A stretch of DNA of 64,000 nt from Allotamlana fucoidanivorans (GTDB lineage Bacteria > Bacteroidota > Bacteroidia > Flavobacteriales > Flavobacteriaceae): contig NZ_CP074074.1 of NCBI RefSeq assembly GCF_045788535.1, forward strand, positions 3,596,001-3,660,000, given 5' to 3'. This document shows positions 13,940 to 23,550 of this stretch, one piece after another. The notes below the pieces were generated by a model. It saw only the letters and a program-made list of their open reading frames with translations. It was not told the DNA's origin and did no database searches. Every line of letters begins with the position of its first letter. Position 1 is the stretch's first letter. Position numbers and translations under genes: made by a program.

Positions 13940-16423
13940 ATGAAAAATATTAGTCAAGAAGAAAAAGATTTCTTAACCAGCAGAAGCCAAACCTCTAATG
14001 AAAAAGTTGTTTTTGATTTATGCGGAAACAATTGGCAATTTGAAGGTATTCATCCTGGAGAAGGGCAAAAAACAGGATTTCATGAACTAAACTTTGATAT
14101 CACTGGTGATTCATTTAACTGGAGTTTTGCTAAAGTACCTGGCGATGTATACACCGATTTGTGGCGTGCTGGGCGTATTGAAGATCCGCATTTTGGTCGT
14201 AATAGCGTAAAAGCCAAATGGGTTCCAGAACATGAATGGTGGTACAAACGTCAGTTTGATGTGCCTAAAGAAATGTTTCAAAAACACATTCAACTTGTTT
14301 TTGATGGTGTTGATTTTGGATGTGATGTTTGGTTAAATGGTGAATTTTTAGGATCACATGAAGGTATGTTTTCTAAATTTAAGTTTGATGTGTCAAATAT
14401 CATTCGTTTTGAAAAATTACGATTTGGTACTAACGTACTTATGATTCGTTTGCATCCAGCACCACGAAGATATAGCCAGGTAGCTGGTAGAAAACCTGCA
14501 TGGCATGGTGACTATTGGGTGAGTTTACCACCTACTGGTATCTGGAAACCTGTTTATCTTGAAGCTACAGGTAAAATTACCATTGAAGACACCTATGTAA
14601 AACCTCAGTTAACATCTGAAAACTCAGCCTCTCTTGATATTGAAATAGAACTTAAAAACCATGATCATTCAGAAAAAACCGTTAACATACAAATAGATGT
14701 TGAAGGTGAAAATTTCAATTCTAAAACATATAGCGTAAATAAAACGGTTGCTGTTTCAAAAGGTATAAATTCATACGAATTAAACCTTGGCATCAAAGAT
14801 GCTAAATTATGGTGGCCATGGGATTTAGGTGATCAAAACCTTTATACAGCCAAAGTAACTGTAACCGAAGGGGAAGACATTTTATTAGATACAACAAACA
14901 CCTCATTCGGAATTCGTGAAGTCAAAATGGTGCACAATCCTGGTTTTACGCTAGATGAAGTTGAAAACCCTTGGACGGTCATGATTAATGGAAAAAGACA
15001 TTTTATGCGCTCAGGGACTTGGGGCGGACCACCAGATATTTTCATGGGGCGTGCGCATCCAAGTAAATACAAAGAGCTTATTCGTTTAGCCAAAGAAGCC
15101 AACTTTAATAACCTAAGAATTTTTGGCTGGCACCCCGAAGAGATTCCGCTATTTTACCAATTATGTAATGAGGCAGGAATAACCGTTTGGCAAGATGTAT
15201 TACCTCTTGCCAGTTTATCATTACCAAAAGATGAAGCATTTAAACAGGCCGTTTTTGCTGAAGCCATTGCATCGGTAAAAGAGCAACGTAATCATCCTTG
15301 TTTGGTATTACTTGAAGGTTCGGAAGAATTATTTATGACAGCTTCTGATCCTGAGCATAATTTAAAATTTGTTACCGAGTTAGGTGAAGCTATAAAACCT
15401 TTTACGCCATTGCATTTTATTCCATCGTCACCTTTAAGTGATGAAGTAGGGTTAAATCTAGGCTTTAAACCTAACGAGAGTTTTCATGCCAATGATTTGT
15501 TTTATGGAGAAGGTGAATTTGTTATGGAAGACTACTTCCCTAGCTTAGATTATGCTGTAATACCGGAATTAGCGATTTCCTCTTGCCCGAATACCGAAAA
15601 CATTAAGAAGTTTATTCCTGAGGAAGAAATTTGGCCACCAGGCCCAAGTTGGGGACATCATTGGACCGATTTTGATGCCTTAAGAACTCTTAATTTTGAA
15701 GTTTTAGGGAATCAAAGTAAAGATGGTTTTGAAACATTTGTGGAGGCTACTCAAGTAGCCCAAGGCGTAATTTTTCAATATGCATTAGAGCATTTCAGAA
15801 CAAGAAAACCAAAAACCAGTGCCATTTGTATTTGCCACTACATCACTTTTGCACCAGATATGAAATGGGGTATTGTAGATTATTACCAAGATAAAAAATT
15901 ATCTTTTGACCACGTAAGAAAAGCATACCAGCCACTTTTAATTACCATGAAACACTATAATAGAAGATGGCTTCCTGGTCAAGAATTTAAAGGTGAATTA
16001 TGGATAGTAAATGATTATTATCAAGATTACACAAATTGTAAAATAGCTATAAAGTTTTTAAATAATCAGAAAGAGTTAATACAAGAAGAAAGTTTTGATA
16101 TTGCAGAAATCAAAGGAGACAGCGCTTCAAAATACGTGGATGTTTCCTGCAAGGTACCAGGAACTATAGGCGATAAATTCTATGCAGAAATGTCATTATT
16201 GGATGCAGATGGTAACGTTTTATCTGAAAATGATTATTTTTTACTCGTTGCTGATAAAGACAAAGACAAAAAAGAGCTAAGAGCTATTGGTCTCGAAGCC
16301 TTTGAAATAAAACAAAAATATGGTTGGGCCAATTATTTTAGATATTACCCTGGCTTAGGCGCCGAGGAAGGCCATAAAGAAGCTGATGAAAAAATGCCTA
16401 TAGCAAGAGGATTTCAAAATTAA
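13940..16423 (+). CDS. Cytoplasmic GH2 glycosidase, beta-mannosidase-like
   Basis: The 827-residue protein has the GH2 order: sugar-binding jelly roll (about 20-210, with VWLNGEFLGSHEGMF), an Ig-like domain (215-325), a TIM barrel (about 335-690) and a beta-sandwich C-terminus. It resembles beta-mannosidases. The nucleophile candidate is E543 (IPELAISS). The general acid motif, normally GNNE, reads GSEE (460-463), leaving E463 but replacing the neighbouring asparagine that contacts the 2-hydroxyl. No signal peptide is present, so it acts on an imported glycoside. It is 11 bp behind the porter gene. The exact sugar is unknown, and the changed motif makes an altered or absent hydrolase activity possible. 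Confidence 0.82.
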   Translation: MKNISQEEKDFLTSRSQTSNEKVVFDLCGNNWQFEGIHPGEGQKTGFHELNFDITGDSFNWSFAKVPGDVYTDLWRAGRIEDPHFGRNSVKAKWVPEHEWWYKRQFDVPKEMFQKHIQLVFDGVDFGCDVWLNGEFLGSHEGMFSKFKFDVSNIIRFEKLRFGTNVLMIRLHPAPRRYSQVAGRKPAWHGDYWVSLPPTGIWKPVYLEATGKITIEDTYVKPQLTSENSASLDIEIELKNHDHSEKTVNIQIDVEGENFNSKTYSVNKTVAVSKGINSYELNLGIKDAKLWWPWDLGDQNLYTAKVTVTEGEDILLDTTNTSFGIREVKMVHNPGFTLDEVENPWTVMINGKRHFMRSGTWGGPPDIFMGRAHPSKYKELIRLAKEANFNNLRIFGWHPEEIPLFYQLCNEAGITVWQDVLPLASLSLPKDEAFKQAVFAEAIASVKEQRNHPCLVLLEGSEELFMTASDPEHNLKFVTELGEAIKPFTPLHFIPSSPLSDEVGLNLGFKPNESFHANDLFYGEGEFVMEDYFPSLDYAVIPELAISSCPNTENIKKFIPEEEIWPPGPSWGHHWTDFDALRTLNFEVLGNQSKDGFETFVEATQVAQGVIFQYALEHFRTRKPKTSAICICHYITFAPDMKWGIVDYYQDKKLSFDHVRKAYQPLLITMKHYNRRWLPGQEFKGELWIVNDYYQDYTNCKIAIKFLNNQKELIQEESFDIAEIKGDSASKYVDVSCKVPGTIGDKFYAEMSLLDADGNVLSENDYFLLVADKDKDKKELRAIGLEAFEIKQKYGWANYFRYYPGLGAEEGHKEADEKMPIARGFQN

Positions 16424-16428
16424 ATACT

Positions 16429-17193
16429 ATGTTTGAATACAGTAAAAATGAGCGATTAGGAATTATTTCCTTAAATAAAGCACCAGCAAACAGCTATGAT
16501 ATTCATTTCTTTAAAGAATTTAGTAAATTACTAAAAGGCATTGAAAAGGATAAAACGATAGCCGTTGTACTTATTAAAAGTGCTATTCCTAAGTTTTTCT
16601 GTGCTGGTGCAGATATTAAAGTATTTAGTAAAAACACACCTGCTCAGAACCAAGACATGGTGGTTATGGCCAATAAAGTAGCACGAAAAATTGCCTCCAG
16701 TTCTAAAATAATTATTGCTTTTTTAAACGGACACACTTTAGGTGGTGGCTTAGAGTTAGCCATGGCTTGTGATATTAGAATAGCATCAAATAAACCTTTT
16801 TTATTGGGGCTTCCTGAAGTAAATTTAGGATTAATGCCAGGTAATGGCGGGATTCCTAAGCTTGTTCAACTAGTTGGTAGTTCAAGAGCCCTAGAGCTAT
16901 TGGTGTCTGGTGGTACATTCTCTTCAACAGATGCTTTTAATTATGGATTAGTTACCCATTTATTTGAGGAGGAAGATGCTGAAGAAAAAGCTTTAGCTTA
17001 TGCCAAAAAGATTTCTTTAGGCCCTAAAAAAGCAATGGCAGCTATCAAAAAAACAATACGAAAAGGTTCAGGAATGCGGTTAAAACAATTCTTAAACCTT
17101 GAAAAAAGAAACGTGGACAAGTTATATGATACGTTTGATGCCAAAGAAGGTTTTCAAGCCTTTGTAGAAAAACGCGAACCTAATTTTGAATAA
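16429..17193 (+). CDS. Enoyl-CoA hydratase/isomerase family (crotonase)
   Basis: The 254-residue protein has the crotonase fold: CAGADIKVF (58-66) forms the first oxyanion segment and GHTLGGGLELAMACD (101-115) the second. Both catalytic glutamates of true hydratases are present, E109 (GGGLE) and E130 (LPEVNLGLMPG). It therefore should hydrate or dehydrate a CoA thioester or cleave it retro-aldol style. It is 5 bp behind the GH2 gene, so a CoA-ester enzyme is co-transcribed with sugar genes. With the CoA-transferases it supports a CoA-thioester branch. Confidence 0.9.
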   Translation: MFEYSKNERLGIISLNKAPANSYDIHFFKEFSKLLKGIEKDKTIAVVLIKSAIPKFFCAGADIKVFSKNTPAQNQDMVVMANKVARKIASSSKIIIAFLNGHTLGGGLELAMACDIRIASNKPFLLGLPEVNLGLMPGNGGIPKLVQLVGSSRALELLVSGGTFSSTDAFNYGLVTHLFEEEDAEEKALAYAKKISLGPKKAMAAIKKTIRKGSGMRLKQFLNLEKRNVDKLYDTFDAKEGFQAFVEKREPNFE

Positions 17194-17209
17194 TTTTTAA
17201 TTAAAACAT

Positions 17210-18667
17210 ATGGGACACACACAGGTAAAGCACTATTCATGTTACATTAATGGTGAATGGTTAGACAGTAATACTCGAGACACTATTGAAGTTGAAAACC
17301 CAGTAAATAATGAAGTATTTGCTACGGTAACAGCATGTACCAAAGAAGATGTACAGTATGCCTTAGAGTCTTCTGAAAAAGCACAAAAACAATGGGCATT
17401 GATACCTGCCAATACAAGGGCAAAATACATCTATGAAATAACGAGTAAACTTAAGACCGAACGTGAACATTTTGCAAAACTTTTGGTTATGGAACAAGGC
17501 AAAACATATCCTGAAGCACTTGGTGAAGTTGATGATACTATTACATATATGAATTATGCAGCCGAAGGCGCCAGACGCATTCAAGGGGCTATCTTCCCTG
17601 CTGAAGACGCCAATAAAAGGTTATCTATTTATAAAGTTCCTTATGGGGTTACTGTAGGTTTGTGTGCCTTCAACTACCCGTTAGCCCTCATTGGAAGAAA
17701 AGTGGGACCTGCTCTAGCCACAGGGAATACCATGATTATAAAACCTCATGAATTAACACCAATTACAGCTTCTGAGTTTTGCCGGTTAGTCGATGAAACT
17801 AGCATACCTAAAGGCGTTATTAATATGGTTTCTACAAAAACAGCAGATGCTGCCTCGTTATTAGTAGAAAGTCCTATTACAAAATTAATATCCTTAACAG
17901 GAAGTACACGAGCTGGTAGAGCCATGTATCGTGCCGCTTCAGAAAATATAACAGGCCTCATTTTGGAATTAGGAGGTAAAGCGCCTTTTATAGTTTGTGA
18001 TGATGCCGATATTGATAAAGCCGTTGATGCTGCCGTTATTTCAAGATATGCTAATTGCGGACAGGTTTGTATTTGTAATGAAATGGTTTTTGTTGATGAA
18101 AAGATTGCCGACGAGTTTACTGAAAAAGTTATAAAACGAGCACAGCAAATAAAAGTGGGTGATCCGTTTGATGCTTCCGTTAACATGGGACCTAATGTAA
18201 GTAAACTGGGATTAGATCGCGTAGACCAATTAGTAAAACAAAATTTAAATGAAGGCGCAGAACTTCTTTTAGGTGGCGGACGCCCCGATGGTGCTTATTT
18301 TGAAAAAGGCAACTGGTATACGCCTACTATTCTAGGGAATGTTAAAGGAGACCATGCTACAATTAGTCAAGAATTATTTGCTCCCGTAATGCCTATTGTT
18401 AAGGTAAATGGTTTTGAAGAAGCTGTATCATTGGCTAATGATAGAGAAGAAGGTTTATCTGCATACTTATATTCAAACGACTATAGAATTCATCAAAAAG
18501 CGATAGACACAATGGAGGTTGGAACCATTTTCATAAATCAACAGATTATTGGGAATATTCAAGGGTATCACTCCGGGCATAAAACATCGGGGGCAGCTGG
18601 TGAAGATGGTGTTTATGGTTTAGATCATTATTTGCAAAAAAGAACCATTTATTTAAACTACGAATAA
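17210..18667 (+). CDS. NAD-dependent aldehyde dehydrogenase, AldA-like
   Basis: The 485-residue protein has all ALDH catalytic residues: N155 (AFNYP), E253 (LELGGKAP) and C287 (GQVC). Its C-terminus (IQGYHSGHKTSG, DGVYGLDHYLQ) and the GQVCICNE segment resemble the lactaldehyde/glycolaldehyde dehydrogenase AldA of Escherichia coli, in which the same places read QGFHAGWRKSG and GQVCNCAE. AldA oxidises lactaldehyde formed from fucose and rhamnose. This supports a 6-deoxyhexose substrate for the locus, though no aldolase is present. Located 16 bp behind the crotonase gene. Confidence 0.92.
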   Translation: MGHTQVKHYSCYINGEWLDSNTRDTIEVENPVNNEVFATVTACTKEDVQYALESSEKAQKQWALIPANTRAKYIYEITSKLKTEREHFAKLLVMEQGKTYPEALGEVDDTITYMNYAAEGARRIQGAIFPAEDANKRLSIYKVPYGVTVGLCAFNYPLALIGRKVGPALATGNTMIIKPHELTPITASEFCRLVDETSIPKGVINMVSTKTADAASLLVESPITKLISLTGSTRAGRAMYRAASENITGLILELGGKAPFIVCDDADIDKAVDAAVISRYANCGQVCICNEMVFVDEKIADEFTEKVIKRAQQIKVGDPFDASVNMGPNVSKLGLDRVDQLVKQNLNEGAELLLGGGRPDGAYFEKGNWYTPTILGNVKGDHATISQELFAPVMPIVKVNGFEEAVSLANDREEGLSAYLYSNDYRIHQKAIDTMEVGTIFINQQIIGNIQGYHSGHKTSGAAGEDGVYGLDHYLQKRTIYLNYE

Positions 18668-18676
18668 TTATTTATT

Positions 18677-19711
18677 ATGGTTATAGGAGTTATTTGGGTG
18701 CTTTTAGCCGCAACACTACTCGGTTTTTATGCCTTACCGAGCAAATACACAGAGAACTATGCTATTGAAAACACTTGGGCTGGTTTTTGGTTTTTAGCCA
18801 TGTTTCTGGTGCCAATACTTGCCACTTTAGGCTTAGTTGACGGACTGTTTGACACCTATAGGCAAGTACCTAATAACTTGTTTATTATTATATTTTTGTT
18901 TAGTCTGCTTTGGGGTGTTGGTAATCTATTATGGGGTATAAGCATTTCTAAAATAGGAATGGCACTAGGGTTTTCTCTATTAATTGGGGTTTCAACCTTA
19001 GTGGGGTCCATCCTTCCCTTTTTTATGGGAGGCATTGAAAAACTAAGCTCCAAAGGAGGGTTAGTTATTCTGTTAGGCATTTTTATTATTATGTTAGGTA
19101 TTATGGCCAATGGTAAGGCAGGTTTACTACGAGAAAAGAATGAATCGAAAAATCAAGAATTTACCAATGAAACATCTAATAACAAAATGCGAAATGGTAT
19201 TATCTTATGCATAGTTGGTGGATTCTCAGCAGCTGGATTCAATTTAGCGTATCATGTAGCAGATAATTTGGCTCATATTGGTTCTATATCGCAGGATCAG
19301 TTTAATAATGCATCATGGATTGCAAGATTGGCGGTTATGTTACCTGCATTTATTGGCAGTGGTATTTGTATTCTTATATATTTTAGTATACAACTTACCA
19401 AAAACAAAACGTGGACTCACTTTAGTAATAAAGGAAGTGTTAAAAATATATTCCTTCTTTTAATCATGTCTATTGTTTATTGTGCTTCATTAATTATTTA
19501 TGGTTTAGGAGCTTATGAGTTAGGTCCTTTAGGTACAACAGTAGGGTTTGCTATTTTTCAAACAGGCTGTATCATGGTTGCAAATATTTTAGGATATTTT
19601 ACTGGCGAATGGAAAAATGCTGGAAAACAAAGTAAAAACTGGTTAATTCGTGGTTTAGCCATAATGACTGTAGGTATAGTGGTAATAGCCTACGGCAATG
19701 CATTAATTTAA
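18677..19711 (+). CDS. RhaT/GRP-type sugar transporter (second copy)
   Basis: The 344-residue membrane protein has about ten hydrophobic helices. It starts LLAATLLGFYALPSKYTENYAIENTW and has GNLLWGISISKIGMALGFSLLIG in the middle, both in the style of RhaT/sugar-transport DMT carriers. It differs widely from the first copy at 2172, so the two are not a recent duplication. It closes the operon, 9 bp after the aldehyde dehydrogenase, and is followed by a terminator at 19742. The substrate is probably a monosaccharide or sugar acid. Confidence 0.82.
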   Translation: MVIGVIWVLLAATLLGFYALPSKYTENYAIENTWAGFWFLAMFLVPILATLGLVDGLFDTYRQVPNNLFIIIFLFSLLWGVGNLLWGISISKIGMALGFSLLIGVSTLVGSILPFFMGGIEKLSSKGGLVILLGIFIIMLGIMANGKAGLLREKNESKNQEFTNETSNNKMRNGIILCIVGGFSAAGFNLAYHVADNLAHIGSISQDQFNNASWIARLAVMLPAFIGSGICILIYFSIQLTKNKTWTHFSNKGSVKNIFLLLIMSIVYCASLIIYGLGAYELGPLGTTVGFAIFQTGCIMVANILGYFTGEWKNAGKQSKNWLIRGLAIMTVGIVVIAYGNALI

Positions 19712-19741
19712 ACGAACATAAATGACTACAACTTAAACCCC

Positions 19742-19773
19742 AAGACACGCTTTATCGTGTTTTAATATTTTTT
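19742..19773 (+). terminator. Terminator of the catabolic operon
   Basis: The stem AAGACACG (19742-19749) pairs with CGTGTTTT (19756-19763), with one G-U pair, around loop CTTTAT. It is followed by AATATTTTTTC. The hairpin is modest in strength but placed 31 bp after the last stop codon. Confidence 0.55.
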
Positions 19774-20181
19774 CAATACTAATACAGATATATTAAACTT
19801 ATTATAAACTATTCTTCATTTTTAAGTAATAATTATTAAATTTAAAAAGCATTCCTTATTAAATTCATAAAAAAAAAAAAAAAAAAATTAAACACTCACC
19901 ACGCTATTTTATAATATGAAAAAATATGATGCTCAAATAGGATATTTTAAAATAATAATGAATATGCTATTAAAACATCAGTGTTATACATGCCTCTTCC
20001 CCATGTTTATTAAATTATTGACACTATTGGCATCTCATAAAATCCCATTTAAATATACTCTAAATATGCATTTGAATAAGCCTCTATTTAACCTTAGCTT
20101 TATTCATATGCCTTTCATAAATAATAATATGGGCACATCAATAGATATTATAATTTAATCAACTGAATAAACTAAACTACC
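19774..20181. other. Non-coding stretch with a 19-base A tract
   Basis: No credible gene is seen; a frame of 80 codons at 19916 has no family look and is taken as spurious. A pure run of 19 A lies at 19869-19887. TTTG (20071-20074) and TAGCTTTA (20095-20102), 20 bp apart, are a near match to the Bacteroidota promoter and could start the DUF5107 gene transcript. Confidence 0.5.
20071..20102 (+). promoter_or_regulatory. Candidate promoter of the DUF5107-TPR gene
   Basis: TTTG at 20071-20074, then 20 bp, then TAGCTTTA (7 of 8 relative to TANNTTTG). Transcription would start near 20109, leaving a leader of about 70 bases. Confidence 0.35.
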
Positions 20182-23100
20182 ATGGGAAAATTTCAAAACC
20201 TTAAAAATTCATGCATTTTAATTTGTTTCTGCATTTTTTGTAACTCCAATTTGATATCTCAAGTCAAAATTTACGAACAAGAAGAAGTCATTCCTACCTA
20301 TAAAGTTGGAGCCAATGAGGTGAGTCCCATTTTTTATACGGGCAGAAGTGTTCAAGGTGCTCAAGGCAAAATTTACCCCTATCCGTTGCAAACAAGACTA
20401 AGTGATTCTCTGGTTGATGTAACTTACAACATGATTGTGCTAGAAAACGAATATCTCATTGTAAAGGTATTACCTACTTTTGGAGGTAGACTATTCTCTG
20501 CTATTGATAAAACAAACGGTCATGAACTTTTTCATACCAATAGTGTAATTAAACCAGACCTAATTGGTACACTTGGCGCATGGGTTTCTGGTGGTATTGA
20601 ATGGTGCTTCCCTCATCATCACAGAACAACAACCATGTTGCCTGTTGATTACAGAATGATAAAAAATCAAGATGGTAGTGCGACCATTTGGATTGGCGAA
20701 ACTGAAAAAACCATGCGTATGAGAGGTGTGGTTGGTATTACCCTAAAACCTGGACGATCCTATATTGAAACAGAATATAGAATTAACAACACAAATGAAC
20801 TAACAAAAACCTTTTTATTCTGGGCAAATGTAGCCGTTACTGCTAATAACGATTTTAGAACGTTTTGGCCTCCAAGTCAAGAAATAGGAGTCTACCATAA
20901 CAATACCAGTTTTATAAGCTGGCCTATTTCAAATGATACTGAGCACTATGCTAGAACAAGTTATAAAGCAGGAGTAGACTTAACCTGGTGGAAAAATCAC
21001 CCCAATCCTGTTTCATTTTTTATGTGGGATATTAAGGAAGGTTTTATTGGAGGATATGATTATGGTCAAAATGCAGGCATGATACACGTTGGTGATCCCT
21101 ATAAAAATAATGCTTCAAAACTATGGCAATTTGGTCCTGGTTTGGCAGGTCAAAATGCAAGAAGAAAGCTTACCGATGACGGAAAAGCTTATGTTGAACT
21201 TATGACTGGAACATTTTCAAATAACCAACCTGATTATAGCTGGATTATTCCCCATTCCGTAAAAGAAGCAAAAAATTATTGGTATCCTATTAGAGACATT
21301 GAAGTTGTAAAAAATGCAACTATTGACGCTTCGGTTACGCTTCAAATGCGAAACAAAAAGACCGTTTTTTATGGATTCAATACCACAAAACCGTTTAAAA
21401 ATGCACAATATACATTGCAATATAACGGTGCTATCATTGCTCAAGGTCAAATCAATATTGACCCAACAAGTCCTTTTACAACAACCTATAAGAGTAAAAC
21501 CGATTTAGATGAATATAAGCTTCATATTGAGTTAAAAGATGACAACAATAACAGTATTATATCCTACAAACCTTACCAACCCAAACGGCCTGAGTTACCT
21601 AGCCCTCAAGAAAAGATATTAGATGCTGATGAAATTGAATCTGTTGAAGATTTATATTTAACAGGGCGTTTTGTTGAGCAATTTAATCGTCCTGGGATGA
21701 ACCCTGATGATTATTATCTAGCAGCTTTACAGAAAGCTCCAAACGACCATCGGGTAAACATAGCCTTAGGAAAACGTAGACTCAATCAAATGCGCTATGC
21801 TGAAGGTTTACAATATTTAGAAACTGCTGCTCATAAACTGCATATTAAATATTATCAACCCAAGGAAGGTGAAATTTTTTACTATTTGGGAATAGCTCAC
21901 AAAGCCTTGGGAAATAACTATGAAGCTTATAAATATTTTGCTCGGGCAACCTGGTATTATGAATGGGCTTCCGCAGGGAATTTTCAATTAGCACAACTAG
22001 AATCTAAACAATCTAATATCCAAAAAGCATTGGAATATATTGAGAAAGCCTATTCAACAAATAATTTAGATGGTAAAATTATAGTACTGTATAGCATACT
22101 ATTAAGAAAAACGGATCAGCCAAACAAAGCGCAATCCATTTTAAAAAACTTAATTGCTTTTGATCCCTTAAATTATACCGCACTAAATGAACTTTCTAAA
22201 TTAAATAGTTCTAATGATTGGTCTGACTTAAAGAACGGTATGCAAAACGTTGATAATAACTTTTTAGAAATAGCTTTGCCCTATTTGAATGCTGGTTTTA
22301 ACGAAGAAGCTATTCAGGTTTTAGAATCAATAACAGCTCCTAAAAATCCCCTCATCTATTATTATTTATCCTATTTATATGCGCAGTCAAATAACACAAA
22401 AATCGCAAAATCTCTTATTGCAGATGCCAAACAACTGTCTTTAGATTACTGCTTTCCCTATCGTGCAGAAACGGAAACCATTTTAAAACATGCTTTAAAA
22501 TTAGATAACAACAATGCAGATGCTTATTATTTATTAGGTAATTTGTTATTTGACCACCGCCCTAGTGAAGCCATTTTGGCTTGGGAAAAGGCCTTGAATA
22601 TACAACCTGATTTTCCTATGACTTTAAGGAATTTGGCTTTTGGTAGTTTTTATCACAAACAGAATTATGATGAAGCTGTTAATTATATTTTGAAAGCCAT
22701 AAACTTAGATAATTCGCATGCTATTTGGTATACAGAGTTAGCGAAGTATTTTGACTATACAAACAAAGGTTACGAAGAATGCCTTAGTATTTTAGAATCA
22801 AACTTAAACGTTATTAAACAAGATATTACCGCTCCAAAAATGTATGTTGAATTGCTCAATTTAAATGGCAATTATGATCAAGCTATAAATTTTTTAAACA
22901 CGCATCATTTTAGAACTTGGGAGGGTGGCCGAGAAATTTATTGGCATTACGTAGATACCTATGTTTTAAAAGCAAAACATTTAATTTCACAAAACAATGC
23001 ACAAGGCGCTATAGAATATTTGAATAAAGCTTTTGAATATCCAGTAAACTTAGAAGTTGGTAAATCATCAACCGATGAAAAAAATGCATTGATTCACTAT

Positions 23101-23496
23101 TATCTTGGGGAGGCTTATACTGCCCTTAACAAATCTAAAAAAGCTAAAACCCATTATACATTAAGCGCCAATGCCAACAACGGATATGGCATGTACGATT
23201 TAAAGTATTTTCAGGGACTATCACTTTTAAAACTAGGAAAGACTGAAGAAGCCCAAAATCTATTTAGAAATCTCATCAAAACAGGTGATAAAATTATTAA
23301 TAAAGGCAGTAACATGACATTAATTGCTGTTGAGGAATCATCATCAAACTTAAATAAAACGAAATCCAATGGGCTTTGTCTTCAAGCATTAGGTCATAGA
23401 GGATTAGGTGATACCGAAAAGGCTAACGCTCTTTTTAAAGAAGCCCTAAAAACCTATAGAAATAACTTGTGGGCCAACATTTTAGTTAATGATTAA
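20182..23496 (+). CDS. Exported DUF5107-type beta-sandwich protein fused to TPR repeats
   Basis: The 1104-residue protein has a signal peptide (about 1-27, ending LISQ). Residues about 35-450 look like the DUF5107 domain, a galactose-mutarotase-like beta-sandwich seen in carbohydrate loci; the stretch LGAWVSGGIEWCFPHHHR is its clearest motif. From about 500 to the end it is a series of tetratricopeptide-like helical repeats (for example NADAYYLLGNLLFDH and NDHRVNIALGKRR). It begins a separate transcript with the MaoC gene. Activity on glycans or recognition of them is likely but no catalytic site can be named. Confidence 0.75.
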   Translation: MGKFQNLKNSCILICFCIFCNSNLISQVKIYEQEEVIPTYKVGANEVSPIFYTGRSVQGAQGKIYPYPLQTRLSDSLVDVTYNMIVLENEYLIVKVLPTFGGRLFSAIDKTNGHELFHTNSVIKPDLIGTLGAWVSGGIEWCFPHHHRTTTMLPVDYRMIKNQDGSATIWIGETEKTMRMRGVVGITLKPGRSYIETEYRINNTNELTKTFLFWANVAVTANNDFRTFWPPSQEIGVYHNNTSFISWPISNDTEHYARTSYKAGVDLTWWKNHPNPVSFFMWDIKEGFIGGYDYGQNAGMIHVGDPYKNNASKLWQFGPGLAGQNARRKLTDDGKAYVELMTGTFSNNQPDYSWIIPHSVKEAKNYWYPIRDIEVVKNATIDASVTLQMRNKKTVFYGFNTTKPFKNAQYTLQYNGAIIAQGQINIDPTSPFTTTYKSKTDLDEYKLHIELKDDNNNSIISYKPYQPKRPELPSPQEKILDADEIESVEDLYLTGRFVEQFNRPGMNPDDYYLAALQKAPNDHRVNIALGKRRLNQMRYAEGLQYLETAAHKLHIKYYQPKEGEIFYYLGIAHKALGNNYEAYKYFARATWYYEWASAGNFQLAQLESKQSNIQKALEYIEKAYSTNNLDGKIIVLYSILLRKTDQPNKAQSILKNLIAFDPLNYTALNELSKLNSSNDWSDLKNGMQNVDNNFLEIALPYLNAGFNEEAIQVLESITAPKNPLIYYYLSYLYAQSNNTKIAKSLIADAKQLSLDYCFPYRAETETILKHALKLDNNNADAYYLLGNLLFDHRPSEAILAWEKALNIQPDFPMTLRNLAFGSFYHKQNYDEAVNYILKAINLDNSHAIWYTELAKYFDYTNKGYEECLSILESNLNVIKQDITAPKMYVELLNLNGNYDQAINFLNTHHFRTWEGGREIYWHYVDTYVLKAKHLISQNNAQGAIEYLNKAFEYPVNLEVGKSSTDEKNALIHYYLGEAYTALNKSKKAKTHYTLSANANNGYGMYDLKYFQGLSLLKLGKTEEAQNLFRNLIKTGDKIINKGSNMTLIAVEESSSNLNKTKSNGLCLQALGHRGLGDTEKANALFKEALKTYRNNLWANILVND

Positions 23497-23550
23497 AAAA
23501 TTCTGATAAGAAAATTAAGTTTAGTAAGAACGCTAATAAAATAAAAAAAC

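Noticed and set aside
13496..13957. Minus-strand frame of 153 codons at the end of the sugar-porter gene
   Set aside because: Antisense shadow of the porter; no promoter or family match.
19916..20158. Plus-strand ORF of 80 codons before the DUF5107 gene
   Set aside because: The translation has no domain look, and the candidate promoter of the next gene sits inside it.
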